This document shows, piece after piece, positions 11,361 to 22,207 of a DNA stretch of 64,000 nt. Each line of letters opens with the position of its first letter. The first letter of the stretch is position 1. The notes under the pieces were generated by a model that worked only from the letters and a program-made list of their open reading frames with translations, was not told where the DNA came from and searched no databases. This DNA comes from Elysia crispata (Eukaryota > Mollusca > Gastropoda > Plakobranchidae): contig JAWDGP010005843.1 in NCBI GenBank assembly GCA_033675545.1, positions 23,501-87,500 of the forward strand. Direction: 5' to 3'. The position numbers and the translations under genes are program-made.

Positions 11361-14300
11361 TCATGGAGGTGAAACTTAATGGAGAGAAGTATGTGTGGTT
11401 CATCATTGGTTGGTACCCGCACAACTGGCACAAGATCAGGGACAATTGCCACATATGCACTGTGCAGCAGCTCGAGGAGGCCCTTGAGGGACACTTGACA
11501 ACAGAGTCTATCATATTGCACTAGGAGCCAAGCATGGCAAAAGTTGGCATGGTATGTAGAGTGGAGAAAGTGGGATTTGGGAAGATTGATTTTAGGCATT
11601 GTGTCTACTGTCGGATAATCTTTAGATATATATAATCTCAGAGGTCAGATCTGAAGGTCCTTCCAGTCCCTTAAGTTTTCCAAGTATTTTAGGAACAGAT
11701 TTAGGCATGCTTAATGACAGACGAGACTGCTCAACAGCATAGAAGCATGCAAGTTGGCATGCTAGGCTGAAAGTTGAGGATAAGTATTGAAACCATTAAA
11801 CTGCATTACGATAAATAGTTGTTTTTGCTTAGCAAAGACAAGGGGCATAATTTTTCCATCCCATTTGAATAACAGAAGATAAAGGCTCTTTACTGCTATT
11901 GTGTCACATTATTCTTGCCTGGTTTTGTGTCATAAAACACACTTTTCATAAATTACCATCACAGCTGTTATTTTTAATTATCTTTGATAATCCTAAAAAA
12001 ATAGATAATTCAGCTATATACCAGAATATTTCCTTCCTCCTCCTCTTCTCCTCTCTATGTAAACCCTCCCTATTTCCACCCATACTTTTCTCTTTCAGAC
12101 TGCCCAGCAGTTCACTGAGCAACTGGATAGGATGCTCAACACGCCTGACACGAGTCTCATCACATCACAGGGTAACCCACAAATTAAGGAAAAACAGACA
12201 GATACACAGATACACAAACAGGCCCTTCGGGATGTCGCGGGTATTTTTGTAACTTTCTGGAGCTGCCATAACTGTTTTGGTCAATGAGGATGGAAACTTT
12301 ACTTATCCTGTGTTATAAACAATAGTGTTCTAGTGGAATATTGTGTTGAAAAGTGTCGTAAAATATTATTTTCAGCATCATAATTATTGTACATCTTTAA
12401 AAACTTAGCAAACATTTTTTTTAAAGTATTACTCTTTGCAAGGTTAATCTGCATTAGAAATAGGATCTAATCTAGAAGTATATATATATATATATAATCA
12501 TGGATGCACGATGTAATGCAAACTTTTTTCATTTTTTTTCTTCTGTTCTGAAAATTTTTTGAGGTACTGAATTTCTTGAAGTAAATGTATTATTTTTCTG
12601 CTTATTCTTTAAAAGTTAGAAAAGGTTTGGAGTAAAAAAATAAATGTATAAATAAACATGATTCAATTGGCAGAATATTCTGTGCTTGAAAAAACATTAG
12701 GGTTTTTCTTCCCTTTATTTAATCATATTCTACTACCAATGGCTTTAAAATTTCAATATATGTAGATATATATAAAAAAATTAGGTGATTGATCTGACAA
12801 AAGCTATATGTAGATTTACGATATCGTGCCTCTGATGCATCGGATAGACTAGGCCTTGATTCCACTGGTTTTGCTAAATAATTACAGCATCAACCTCATC
12901 AATGTCTTCTTCCTCTTCCTTTTCTTTATCACGATCGTGAAATTTACATGAATTATATTGAATCTCTCCAATAGTGTCACCAAAAAAAGTCTGTCTCTAG
13001 GATTGTAACTCCTTTTTTTTTTCTTGATAGAAATCTTACTTTAGCATTATGTGCCCACAAAATATTTACCATACTTCAGCTAGCCAATACCTAAAATTTG
13101 CTACAAATTGCAATAACTTTTCAAACCAAGGTGTAAAGGCTATACAAACAGTGATGTGCTGTACATAGACAGAATTAAAACATTATAGAATTCTTTACTT
13201 AGTGGTTCAATATAACCATTTTATTTGTCAATGCTCAACACACTTTAGAAGTTTTATCTTGAAAGTATTAATTCAATACTATAGCCTAAAGTATTTTGCA
13301 CACAAAATTAGAATTGAAGCACAGGGTTGAGGACAGAGGATCTCTTTTTAAAAAAAAGGGTTCATTTTACACACAAATAAGATTAAAAAATAATTCAAAT
13401 TTCATCATCAGAATTTTTGTATACATGTTTCCAAGTGGTGTAACAGAGCGATGTTATTTATGACATTTACACTCAAATCTCACAAATATTATTTCTTACA
13501 GTGCTGGAATTAAAAAGTTTTTAGGACTTTAAAGGAATTAAAATTGAAATCGTCCATAACTTAACTATGTTCATCTAAACAACAAATCTGCTGCGGGGTG
13601 ATTCTAACGCAAGCAATCATGATTATTTTGTATTAGACATTTCATTAGGTACTTTTGACCATAGCTCAATGTTTATAACTCAAGGAACAATATCACAGTT
13701 CCTGACTAAAAATAGGAAAAGATACTGACGAAAGGAACTTTACATAATTTTTACTGTTTTGTAGACTTTAAAGAAAAGATAAAATTACAATAATGACACC
13801 TATTTGTTTTTCTACTAAACCAGATTGGAGGAAGAGGGATGAAGCTTGAAGAGTTTGAAAAGATAACGATGCCATTTATTAGGCTATGAATTCTACAAAA
13901 CTGCTGGGAATATGCATAATGAGGCTTTCATAGCTAAAGGAGACAACATCGCATGGACTCAGGTGGAACAATTCACTGGTAAGTCCAGTTGTTCTGTTTG
14001 TTTTTGTTTTTTTTTTTGCAGTGGTTTGGTTTTTGTATACTCAGTGCTAGCATGTGAAACAGGAAAAACACATGGTCAACATAAAAGTAAAGCAAAGAGA
14101 TAAGATGGTTGAAAATTTGAAAGTATTTATGTCTATGTAAAGTATGTAGATCTTATACCTTATTTCTATGTCTTGATATATTTGCATATTTCATTTTTTT
14201 AGACTTTGTATCATCTTTGACTTTTCATTTGAATAGATCATTGACCGTACTGGTACAATCAGTTTTACTTATTGGTTTAGAAAAAAACTTCCCAGTCAAA

Positions 14301-14543
14301 TGATCCGTGCTGCGCTGATCAAAATACCTTCGAATGGACGGACTCTATCAACATCTTCTGTTTTCATAATCCCAGACTCTGTCATCAACTTTCATCTGTA
14401 ATTGGTTCACTGCGTCCAAGTGTTGTGTTTGGCTACAAGGGTGCCCTGCTCATCTTTTCATTTTCCTTGCCTATAGGACCCAGAGAGTGAGGCTTAAAAA
14501 GGTAAATGACTCCAGATATGTTGGTGTGAGCATCTACAATGTT
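11361..14543 (+). pseudogene. GABA-B receptor subunit 1-like pseudogene, non-processed
   Basis: GABA-B receptor subunit 1 is the ligand-binding half of a class C G-protein-coupled receptor. Four exon-like blocks match it. Block a (11361-11551, acceptor TTCTTAG, donor GTATGT) reads KYVWFIIGWYPHNWHKI and LEEALEGHLTTESI, from the Venus-flytrap domain, and has an in-frame TAG at 11522. Block b (12099-12171, acceptor CTTTCAG, donor GTAACC) reads TAQQFTEQLDRML and joins block a in phase. Block c (13824-13978, donor GTAAGT) reads GGRGMKLEEFE, then after frameshifts AKGDNIAWTQVEQF. Block d (about 14425-14543) reads GYKGALLIF and, after one frameshift, KKVNDSRYVGVSIYNV, from transmembrane helix 5 onward. 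The exon after block b (PLAYD region) and most transmembrane exons were not found. Introns are retained, so this is a degraded duplicate rather than a retrocopy. The order matches the gene. Confidence 0.8.
12890..13225 (+). repeat. Direct repeat R1, copy 2
   Basis: Second copy of the repeat at 10250-10655, some 10-15% diverged by eye, lying between blocks b and c of the GABA-B receptor pseudogene. The two copies therefore bracket blocks a and b. Confidence 0.8.
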
Positions 14544-14579
14544 CCAACAATGGAGGGGACAAATGCTCAGTCTTTTTTT

Positions 14580-15528
14580 CTAGTTGTCTTTTACTTAAAA
14601 ACATAAGTAAGCATCAAATTCAGACCAAATTGTCAATTTATGTTGAATCACTTGATGTTGAAGTACCCAAGTATTTGAATTGATCCCTTTGCTTGAGTTT
14701 ATTCCCTTTAATAAAGATATTGATGTGTGGATGCACATTGCTGTGATTGACCATTACTTCTATCCTTTTGCTGTTCATTTCAAACCCTTTTTTTCTGCTT
14801 TCTTCTGCGAAGACGTCTAATTAATACAGTGTCAGCAACATATCTCTAGTGGTGTATGTTGTGCCTTCTAGATCCTACTTTAATTCCTGTATGTCCTTCT
14901 AGGTTTTGCATGATATTTTCACTGTAGGGAGAGAGAAGGTCTGGGGAAAGCACACAGCCTTGTGGGACAGAACGCTTTGTTTTTTTTTAAATGAGCTGAT
15001 TTCCCCATCAACTTGCAATGCTGCTGTCTGTTCCCAGTACATGTTTTTTTATTACTTGTAGGTCTATTCCATTTATCTTCAACTGTGTTAGTTGCGTAAT
15101 TATCTCATCATGTCGTGCTTTGTCAAATACCCCTGTGTAGTCAATGAAGCACAGATATACCTCTTTTTGTACTTCCAGAGCTCTTTCAATCATAGTTCAA
15201 GCGTGTGGATTGCATTTGCTGTACCTTTTCCCTCCAGCCTGTTCCTCTGCTATTTCTGGTTTGATTTTGTTTCCAACTCACATCATGATGATTCTTAGAA
15301 GTATGTTGGTGATGTGATTCATAACTCATATTCATTATATGCAATTCACACTCTGTTGTCCCTGGTTTCTTTTGACAGTGCTATAAATATGAATTTGGAA
15401 ATGTCTGGCGCAATCTGTGTCATAGATTTTGTTGAGTATTGTTGGGATCGTATCAATTCCTTAGTCTTCAGGTGCCTCTAAAAGTTCCACTGATGTACTG
15501 CCTGGGCCTGTTGATTTGCCATATTTCA
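14580..15528 (-). mobile_element. Non-LTR retrotransposon (LINE) reverse-transcriptase relic
   Basis: Read on the minus strand, in order and across several frameshifts: KYGKSTGPG, SVELLEAPED, IAEEQAG, FIDYTGVFDKARHDE, SVPQGCVLSPDLLS, RYVADTVLI, then a segment with SNVHPHINIFIKGNKL and FKYLGTSTSSD. These are the fingers, palm (A, B and C motifs) and thumb of a LINE reverse transcriptase. The catalytic YADD box is YVAD, losing the first aspartate, and stops interrupt the frame, so it is dead. The 5' endonuclease half and a clear 3' tail are missing. It lies antisense just after the GABA-B receptor pseudogene. Confidence 0.85.
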
Positions 15529-15531
15529 TAG

Positions 15532-15820
15532 GCTGTCTTTTGAGCCAACATGACTCATGGCAACATAGAGTTGCCCATGTGAAAAGAAATCCTATTTCAA
15601 ATAAATGTCTACATGTGATAGAGTTTCCCCCTGAGCTTTATTAGCAGTGATTGCAAAGGCAGGTCGAACAGGAAATTGCTTTCTTTTCATGTGAAAGGGA
15701 AAAAAGTTGTCTGAGGGGATTATTGGGATTCTGGGAATGAATATTCGCTTTCCAGCATGGGTCCACAGGCTATTGTCGCACCAATGATGTGGTCATGTAG
15801 ATGTTCAATGACATATCGTG
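15532..15820 (-). mobile_element. Helitron relic: C-terminal PIF1-like helicase
   Basis: The minus strand reads TRYVIEHLHDHIIGATI, then after one frameshift KRIFIPRIPIIPSDNFFPF and KRKQFPVRPAFAITANKAQG. This is followed by DIYLK, an in-frame stop, and FFSHGQLYVAMSHVGSKDS. This is the last part of the PIF1-like helicase carried by rolling-circle Helitron transposons (motifs V-VI, AxTxNKAQG and LYVAxSRV). No Rep domain and no CTRR end with hairpin were found. It is joined almost directly to the LINE relic at about 15530. Confidence 0.85.
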
Positions 15821-15904
15821 TTTTTTTAGATATCATCTCAGGAGGAGAGAATTTTATAGCAGCTTAAGTCGCGGTTAAAACCTCTTTCAGGCAAAGCTAT
15901 TAAA

Positions 15905-17160
15905 ATTAAAGATAAAAGATTTTAGGCATGAACTTATCTTTCATTTGATACAACAAATAGAAATACAAGAGAGCTATCAGAAGAAAAAGGATATATAGAG
16001 AGATCATCAAGTAGGAGGACAAAGTAAGAAAAAGAATGACGAGAGGCTATACATCTGACCAAAGCAGTGGATAACTTCTTGAAGCCATCGGATAAAGAAA
16101 AAAGAAGAAGAAAAAAAAGAAGGAAAAAATGGGATGGAGACCATTACGTAGGGGGAAAAGGAAGCAAATTTGAGGAAGAAAAGAGTATAAAACTAGATGT
16201 CACTGTTTGAGAAAAACCAGAGTTGGGGTAATAGGAGGGATAAAGACAACCAAACAGAAAGAAAAAGGAAGAAAGGCATTGGTAACTAAAATATAAAGGA
16301 ATGGAAGAAAACTATGAAAAGTCATCGAAAAGAAGAAAAAGGAAGAAAGACTGGAGACCATTGATTTGAGACCGATTAAAGAAAATCAGGGTAAAACCAG
16401 TGGATAGAGGAAAATGGAAGAGAGGGCAAAAGGACCACTGGATAGGAGAAAAAATAATAAAACATGAGATTTATTTCATATCACAGGATAGAGAAAAAAA
16501 GAGGGAGGAAATTGGAGGCCACACATTCTAGGAAAACAGAGAACTAATTAAAAGACAAAGGAAGAAATTTAGATCACTGGATTGGAGGAAAAAAAGAAAG
16601 GGATTGATACTATCATGGGGAGACAGAAGAAGAAAAAGAAAAACCGGGTGCTATCGGATAGTGGAAAAGGAATCGAACGGTCTGAGTAAAGCGGGTTAGA
16701 GGAAAAGAAAGAGATGTGTCCGAGGAAAGCAGGAAGGAGGAAAAGAAACAAAAAGTCGAGGAAAATGGATTAGAGGAAAATAAAGAAGTGTCGGAGGAAA
16801 GAGGGTTAGAGGAGAAGGAAGAGAAGAGTGCAGGAAAGCTGGTAGGATGAAAAAAGAAATTGGTCGGAGGGAAGTGGATAGGAGGAAAAGAAAGAGAAGG
16901 GTTAGAGGTAAGTGGGTAAAAGGAAAAGGAAGAGAAGGGTCAAAGTGGGTAGGAGAAAAAGGAAGAGAACTTTCGGAGAAAAGTGGGTAGGAGGAAAAGG
17001 AAGAGAAGGGTAGGAAGAAAGCGAGTAGGAAGAAAAGAAAAAAGTCAGACGAATGCTGGTAGGAGGAAAAGGAGAAGTTAAGAGGTCAAAGTTAGCTGGT
17101 AGGAGGAAAAAAAGAGAAAGTCTGAGAGAAACAGAAATGGACAAAAATAAAGAGAGAAAC
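15905..17160 (+). repeat. ~1.2 kb polypurine tract with decayed tandem structure
   Basis: The plus strand is overwhelmingly A+G. In the right half (about 16560-17160) a GTAGGAGGAAAAGGAAGAG motif recurs at roughly 35-60 bp spacing, indicating an old tandem array. Weak frames on the minus strand (FLFLLP-type) only reflect the polypyrimidine complement. Such tracts can form triplex (H-)DNA. Confidence 0.8.
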
Positions 17161-18249
17161 TGAGAGCAGAAGGGTGGTTGTTGGTTTCTGATCCTGCACC
17201 CCCTTCAAGCTCAATTTGTATATTTGACGAAGCAAAAGAATATCATGCAAGAGTCAACAAATCTCAGCCTGGCGAAAATAATGTTAATGGGTCCTAGTTT
17301 TGGATTAACAAATGATACAAACGTTTTTTGCCTCGTCTTTTTCTATTTTTAGATTAAAAATAGATCAAACTTTGATGCATCAACACTTAGCCTCTCTAAC
17401 ATAACCGTTGCAGTCAATCAGTTAGGTGCCCTGCTCTATAGAGGAGGCCATCATGACCTTTATTACTTAAATATATTAAAATTTCAGTTATTTTTGTTTT
17501 AAATATTTCACTATATAAGCCCCTAGTTTTAAATGTTACAAAACTTAAAACCATGTCTTTATTTAGCTAAGGTTTCGTCCCCCCCCCCCCCCTATTAATC
17601 TTTCTTTTTTGTGATTCCTTTTCAGAAGTAAACCGTAGGACCTTGTTTGAATCCTCAAAGCTTTTTTATCATCCAGTTTCTATTTCTCTTCATAACGCTT
17701 TTAAAGAGAACACGGAAAATATGTTGACTGGAGTAAAAACCTAATTAAATAATTATGTGGAAAAAAATCTTATGTGAATTATCAATTGTACTTTATTGTA
17801 ATGCAATGTAAGCTGAAAGTCAAACAGATTAAAGTTCATTTAACAGGCAATGCCCGTATATGTATTATCTCTTTTAATGAAAATGTCATATTCGTTTATG
17901 TTATATACATAAGTTTCATTGACGTTATTTTTAAAAGACTGTATTATGTGTTTTTTTTAGGAAACAATGTGTATTAAAAATGATTTCTTTTTATAATTTG
18001 GATTTCTCTGAATAAACTCAGACACTCTTTTTTTATCTGTCTTTGTTATTTTTGATCATGTTCCTGTTTTTAATACCTCCCACATTTAATACATTGAGAG
18101 TTTAAACCCAAAGGTTTTCGTATGTGTTTATGGTATTCATCAAGTGATTTCAATCATGGCAATTTGCACATACTTTAAGATCCGTCATTTTTATACAAAA
18201 GAAAAACTGAACTCCATTTAAAGTAATAGAAACATAAACCATTATAATT
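17161..18249. other. AT-rich intergenic DNA
   Basis: No gene recognised. It holds a C-run near 17579-17592. Confidence 0.35.
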
Positions 18250-19425
18250 CCAATAAGCTAATTATAGAGATTACCAAAATAAAATTAACCGGCGGCCATA
18301 TTGGAATTATGCTAATTGTAGAGGTTCACAAAATAGATTTAACCGGCGGCCATATTAGAATTATGCTAATTATAGAGATTGCCAAATTGAAATTAGCCGC
18401 CGGCCATATTGGAATTATGCTAATTATAAAGATTCCCAAAATGGAATTAACCGGCGGCCGAATTGGAAATATCCTAATTAGATTACGAAAACAGAATTAA
18501 ATGGCGGCCATATTGGAAGTATGCTAAATATAGAGTTTGTCAAAATGGAATTAACCGGCGGCCATATTGGAAGTATGCTAATTGTAGAGGTTCACAAAAT
18601 AGATTTAACCGGCGGCCATATTAGAATTATGCTAATTATAGAGATTGCCAAATTGAAATTAGCCGCCGGCCATATTGGAATTATGCTAATTATAAAGATT
18701 CCCAAAATGGAATTAACCGGCGGCCGAATTGGAAATATCCTAATTATAAAGATTACGAAAATAGAATTAACCGGCGGCCATATTGGAAGTATGCTAAATA
18801 TAGAGTTTGTCAAAATGGAATTAACTGGCGGCCATATTGGCAGTATGCTAAATATAAAGTTTGTCAAAATGGAATATACCGGCGGCCATATTGGAAGTAT
18901 GCTAATTATAGAGTTGTCAAAATGGAATTAAACGGCGGCCATATTGGAAATATGCTAATTATAGAGATTGTCAAAATGGAATTAACTGGCAGCCTATTGG
19001 AATTATGCTAATTATATAGTTTGCCAATATGGAATTAACCGGCGGCCATATTGGAAATATGCTAATTATAGAGATTGTCAAAATGGAATTAAATGGCGGC
19101 CATATTGGAATTATGCTAATTAAAGAACTTTCCAAAATAGAAGTAACCGGCCATATTGGCAATATGCTAATTATAGAGATTCCCAAAAAAGAATTAATGA
19201 TAGAGATTCCCAAAAAAGAATTAAATGGCGGCCATATTGGAAGTATGTTAATTATAGAGATTCCCAAAATATAATTAACCGACGGCCATATTGGAATTAT
19301 GCTAATTATAGAGTTTGCAAAATTGGAATTAAACGGCGGCCATATTGGAATTATGCTAATTCTATAGATTCCCAAAATAGAATTAACCGGCGGCCATACT
19401 AGAAATATAATTATAGAGATTCATA
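18250..19425 (+). repeat. 54-bp satellite, about 21 units, with higher-order structure
   Basis: The core GGCGGCCATATTGGAA recurs every 54 bp (for example at 18291 and 18345) and the rest of the unit reads like GCTAATTATAGAGATT. Because 54 is divisible by three, open frames run along both strands as 18-residue repeats. A four-to-five-unit block starting near 18309 is repeated almost exactly 266 bp later, and one unit has an 18-bp partial duplication near 19190-19210. Both-strand openness and lack of a codon signature argue against a gene. Confidence 0.95.
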
Positions 19426-19829
19426 AAGATACATGTAAGTAAATGGAGCAGGGTGTCCAGCAATATCTCAACCTAAAATTTCCGACCTTCTCCAAACATT
19501 TCCTACCTAGGATTTTGAAAGAAAATCCAAAGTCGGTTTCCACTGCATGAGGTAAATTGACAGAGAATTTTCAGGGGCATGTTTAATAATAGAAATAATG
19601 ATGTTAACAGAGCACCTATGCAATTTGACGTTTTTAAAGCGGGCAATAAATATAAGTTACCACACCTGCCAACCTCAAATCAGGCTTAGAGTAATGCCAA
19701 CCTCCCCTCAGAATAATTTTTGACACCACCCCCCTCCCTTGCCTCTGAAATAAAACAAAATGTGACTTTACACAGAGCCAGGATTGTGAAGCTTTTATTT
19801 TTCTTAATGATTTAGTTAATTTTTTTTTG
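19426..19829. other. Intergenic DNA
   Basis: Nothing recognised. Confidence 0.3.
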
Positions 19830-20160
19830 TGTGTGTGCTCAGACTAAGATATTGAATAGCCTGTAGCTCTTCTACAGCTGTGTTCCCCAAATGTTATTGC
19901 TTTCTGCATCTTACTGGCCCAACTGAGGCACCATAAACAAAAGGTTTAATCATCAGAGTATACATAAAGGGCTATATTCTAGCTTACATATTGAGAACTG
20001 CTCTCTTTATATTTGTCTATTCTCCACTCCATAGCTAATAATTATAAACCTAGATCTAAATGTTAGATAGTTATAATTTGTCCTTTTTTATTTTTATACG
20101 ACCAGGTGGAGCCTAGTGAGAAGTTATAGACCCAATTGATATTGATCATATTCAGCTCTA
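19830..20160 (-). repeat. Dispersed repeat, copy 2 (modules Y inverted, X direct)
   Basis: At 19830-20005 the reverse complement matches 9640-9790, including AACATTTGGGGAACACAGCTG. At 20045-20155 the plus strand matches 9505-9605, including GAGCCTAGTGAGA. The changed relative orientation shows rearrangement of a composite element. Confidence 0.65.
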
Positions 20161-21345
20161 ATGCCCCGAATATGATATCTGTTTCATCTGAGGGTAATAC
20201 AGCTTTTCCTTATGATACAACCTTTCAACCAGATTCATCTGCCTAAAATATTACATCCGAATACCCTTCAAATTTATATAATTCTTATCACAGTCTATTT
20301 TTTTCCTTTTCAAAATTTTCTACACATAATAGGGCCTAATAAAGCACTAACACTATAAAGGAACTTATAATAGTCTATAGGCCTAGTCAGATTATTTTAA
20401 CTTCTCAAGGATTCTATTTAAAGATTGATCATGAAGTACTGAAGCAAAACTTTCCAAATCTTATTTGTTATTATGATCCAGATAGAGATCTAGAATCTAG
20501 ATCTAGATCAGAAAGGATATATATAGTATTAATGTGTTCTGAATCTCGATCTTGTAGATAAGAAAAGAGTATTGTATATATCTCTAGTATGAAACGGTTA
20601 CACAACAAAGAAAGCATGACCATGTTCTAGTGAACACTACTTAGCCTACTTTTCCCCGATAGATCCAATTATGGAAATGACAATAATAAATCAGTTAAAA
20701 ACTTCTTAAATTTTGATGAAAATTTAAAACAAAATCAAAGTATAGGACAAAAAAAAGAAACTCAAAAGCTTAGGCTATATTAAAACAAAGACAAAAAGAG
20801 CTAACAATCATAGAAATAATGTGAGGTTCTTTTTCAGCGGAAGTGAAAGGAAACCGGTACAATTAAATAAAATCCACGGTGAAATGAGCCATCTTCCGGG
20901 TCAAATGAAAAGACTTCCGCTAAAATAAACAATAACACTAGGATTTTTTAAGGTTGTCGTTAGACAAATCTTTTGAATACGAAAAAAAATCTTTTGTTTA
21001 CGATGTCGTTAAATATTCTTTTGAATACGTCGTAGATAACGATGTCGTTATAAAGACAGGTCGCTAATTTTAGGTGTGCGTTAGCTCCAAAATCTTTTGA
21101 ATACGGCCTTATATTATCAAATAATCTGAAACATTAAGTAAACTTTCGTTGTCAGGTTTTGTGTAGCATATTATTGACTGAAACATCCTCTTAACCCTAT
21201 CACTACAAGGCTTTAAAACTGTATTTGCCCATAAGTTGACTCTTTATGACCCTTATATTAAGTTATAATTGTGTTGGCATTTGCAGCATTATGCTCATAA
21301 GTCGAAATTTTTAATTGCTGATTAACTCTAGATAATAGCAGTACC

Positions 21346-21442
<97 letters not shown>

Positions 21443-22127
21443 ACTGTAAAGTCATATGAGGTGCGAAGGTAAAAAGCAAAATCAGTGTTTCGTGAGGTTA
21501 TTGTTAACTTTGGAAAATGCAAAAAAATACGTTCTACATTCAATTTTTAAGATTGTCTTTTTCTAACTTGAAAACTTTTATTAGGGTCAATTCACACACA
21601 CACGCGCGCACAATCTCAATTATTGTATTTCTTTATTCATTGTAATCCTTTGCAGCATCAAAGTACAGGGAGCCATATAGAGCAATGAACAAGAAAGATA
21701 ATTACATTGAAACCCTTTGCAAATTGTAGGTAACAATAGGTCACACAAGACGGAAAATTTTCAGGGATTAGGCCTATTTACAAAGGAATTATATTGAAAA
21801 TATATGTTAAAAACCTCCTTCGCCCAAGTTTCACCCTTTACTTTTCATCTCTTTAAGTTGCAATTTCATCAAACTGAAAACCACTTGCGATGTATGTCAT
21901 CAGTTTCTGCCACATGAAGGAATTCGCACATTATGTATTATTTCATGTAACATTAAGAAGTATACAGCACGAATAATTTCTTTGGTTTCTAAAAATTTTT
22001 CAAACTTAACAAATTCGTCTTGGCGACTGCCTCAATTCAGTCAAGGGCGTGGAGTTTATTACCTCCATTGCAAAGAGCTAAATCTATAGATCTATTTCCT
22101 CTTAGGCTTGTAATCTGAGTTGTAAAC
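20161..22127. other. Region upstream of SRP19
   Basis: No exon recognised. An AGATCT cluster lies at 20485-20510. Three CGGAA/TTCCG elements (AGCGGAAGTG, CTTCCGGGT, CTTCCGCTA) lie at 20835-20925. TCTTTTGAATACG recurs three times in 20968-21105. The last 100 bp before the SRP19 start has no TATA box I can identify. Confidence 0.35.
21346..21440. repeat. (TA)n-(GA)n compound microsatellite
   Basis: About 52 bp of TA passes directly into about 40 bp of GA. Confidence 0.95.
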
Positions 22128-22207
22128 ATGGCAGCCGCCGCTCCTCCAAACGTACCGAGTCAGGCTCGGCCGTGGAACCCCGATTTCAAACATACAGACA
22201 GAGAGAG
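22128..22207 (+). CDS. SRP19: SRP19 exon 1
   Basis: Encodes the variable N terminus MAAAAPPNVPSQARPW and the DRER leading into the conserved core. It ends in phase 2 at AGAGAG|GTTTGC, a weak donor that is nevertheless the one that joins correctly to exon 2. Confidence 0.88.

Noticed and set aside
11361..14543. Functional GABA-B receptor gene
   Set aside because: An in-frame TAG in block a, frameshifts in blocks c and d and missing exons make a working protein unlikely, unless the sequence has errors.
18309..19375. Repeat proteins of 18-residue units on both strands
   Set aside because: The frames are open on both strands because the satellite period is 54; no start context, splice context or family match.
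18250..19425. CRISPR-like array
   Set aside because: Units are contiguous tandem copies without unique spacers, and the genome is eukaryotic. The 42-43 kb and 54.2 kb arrays fail for the same reason.
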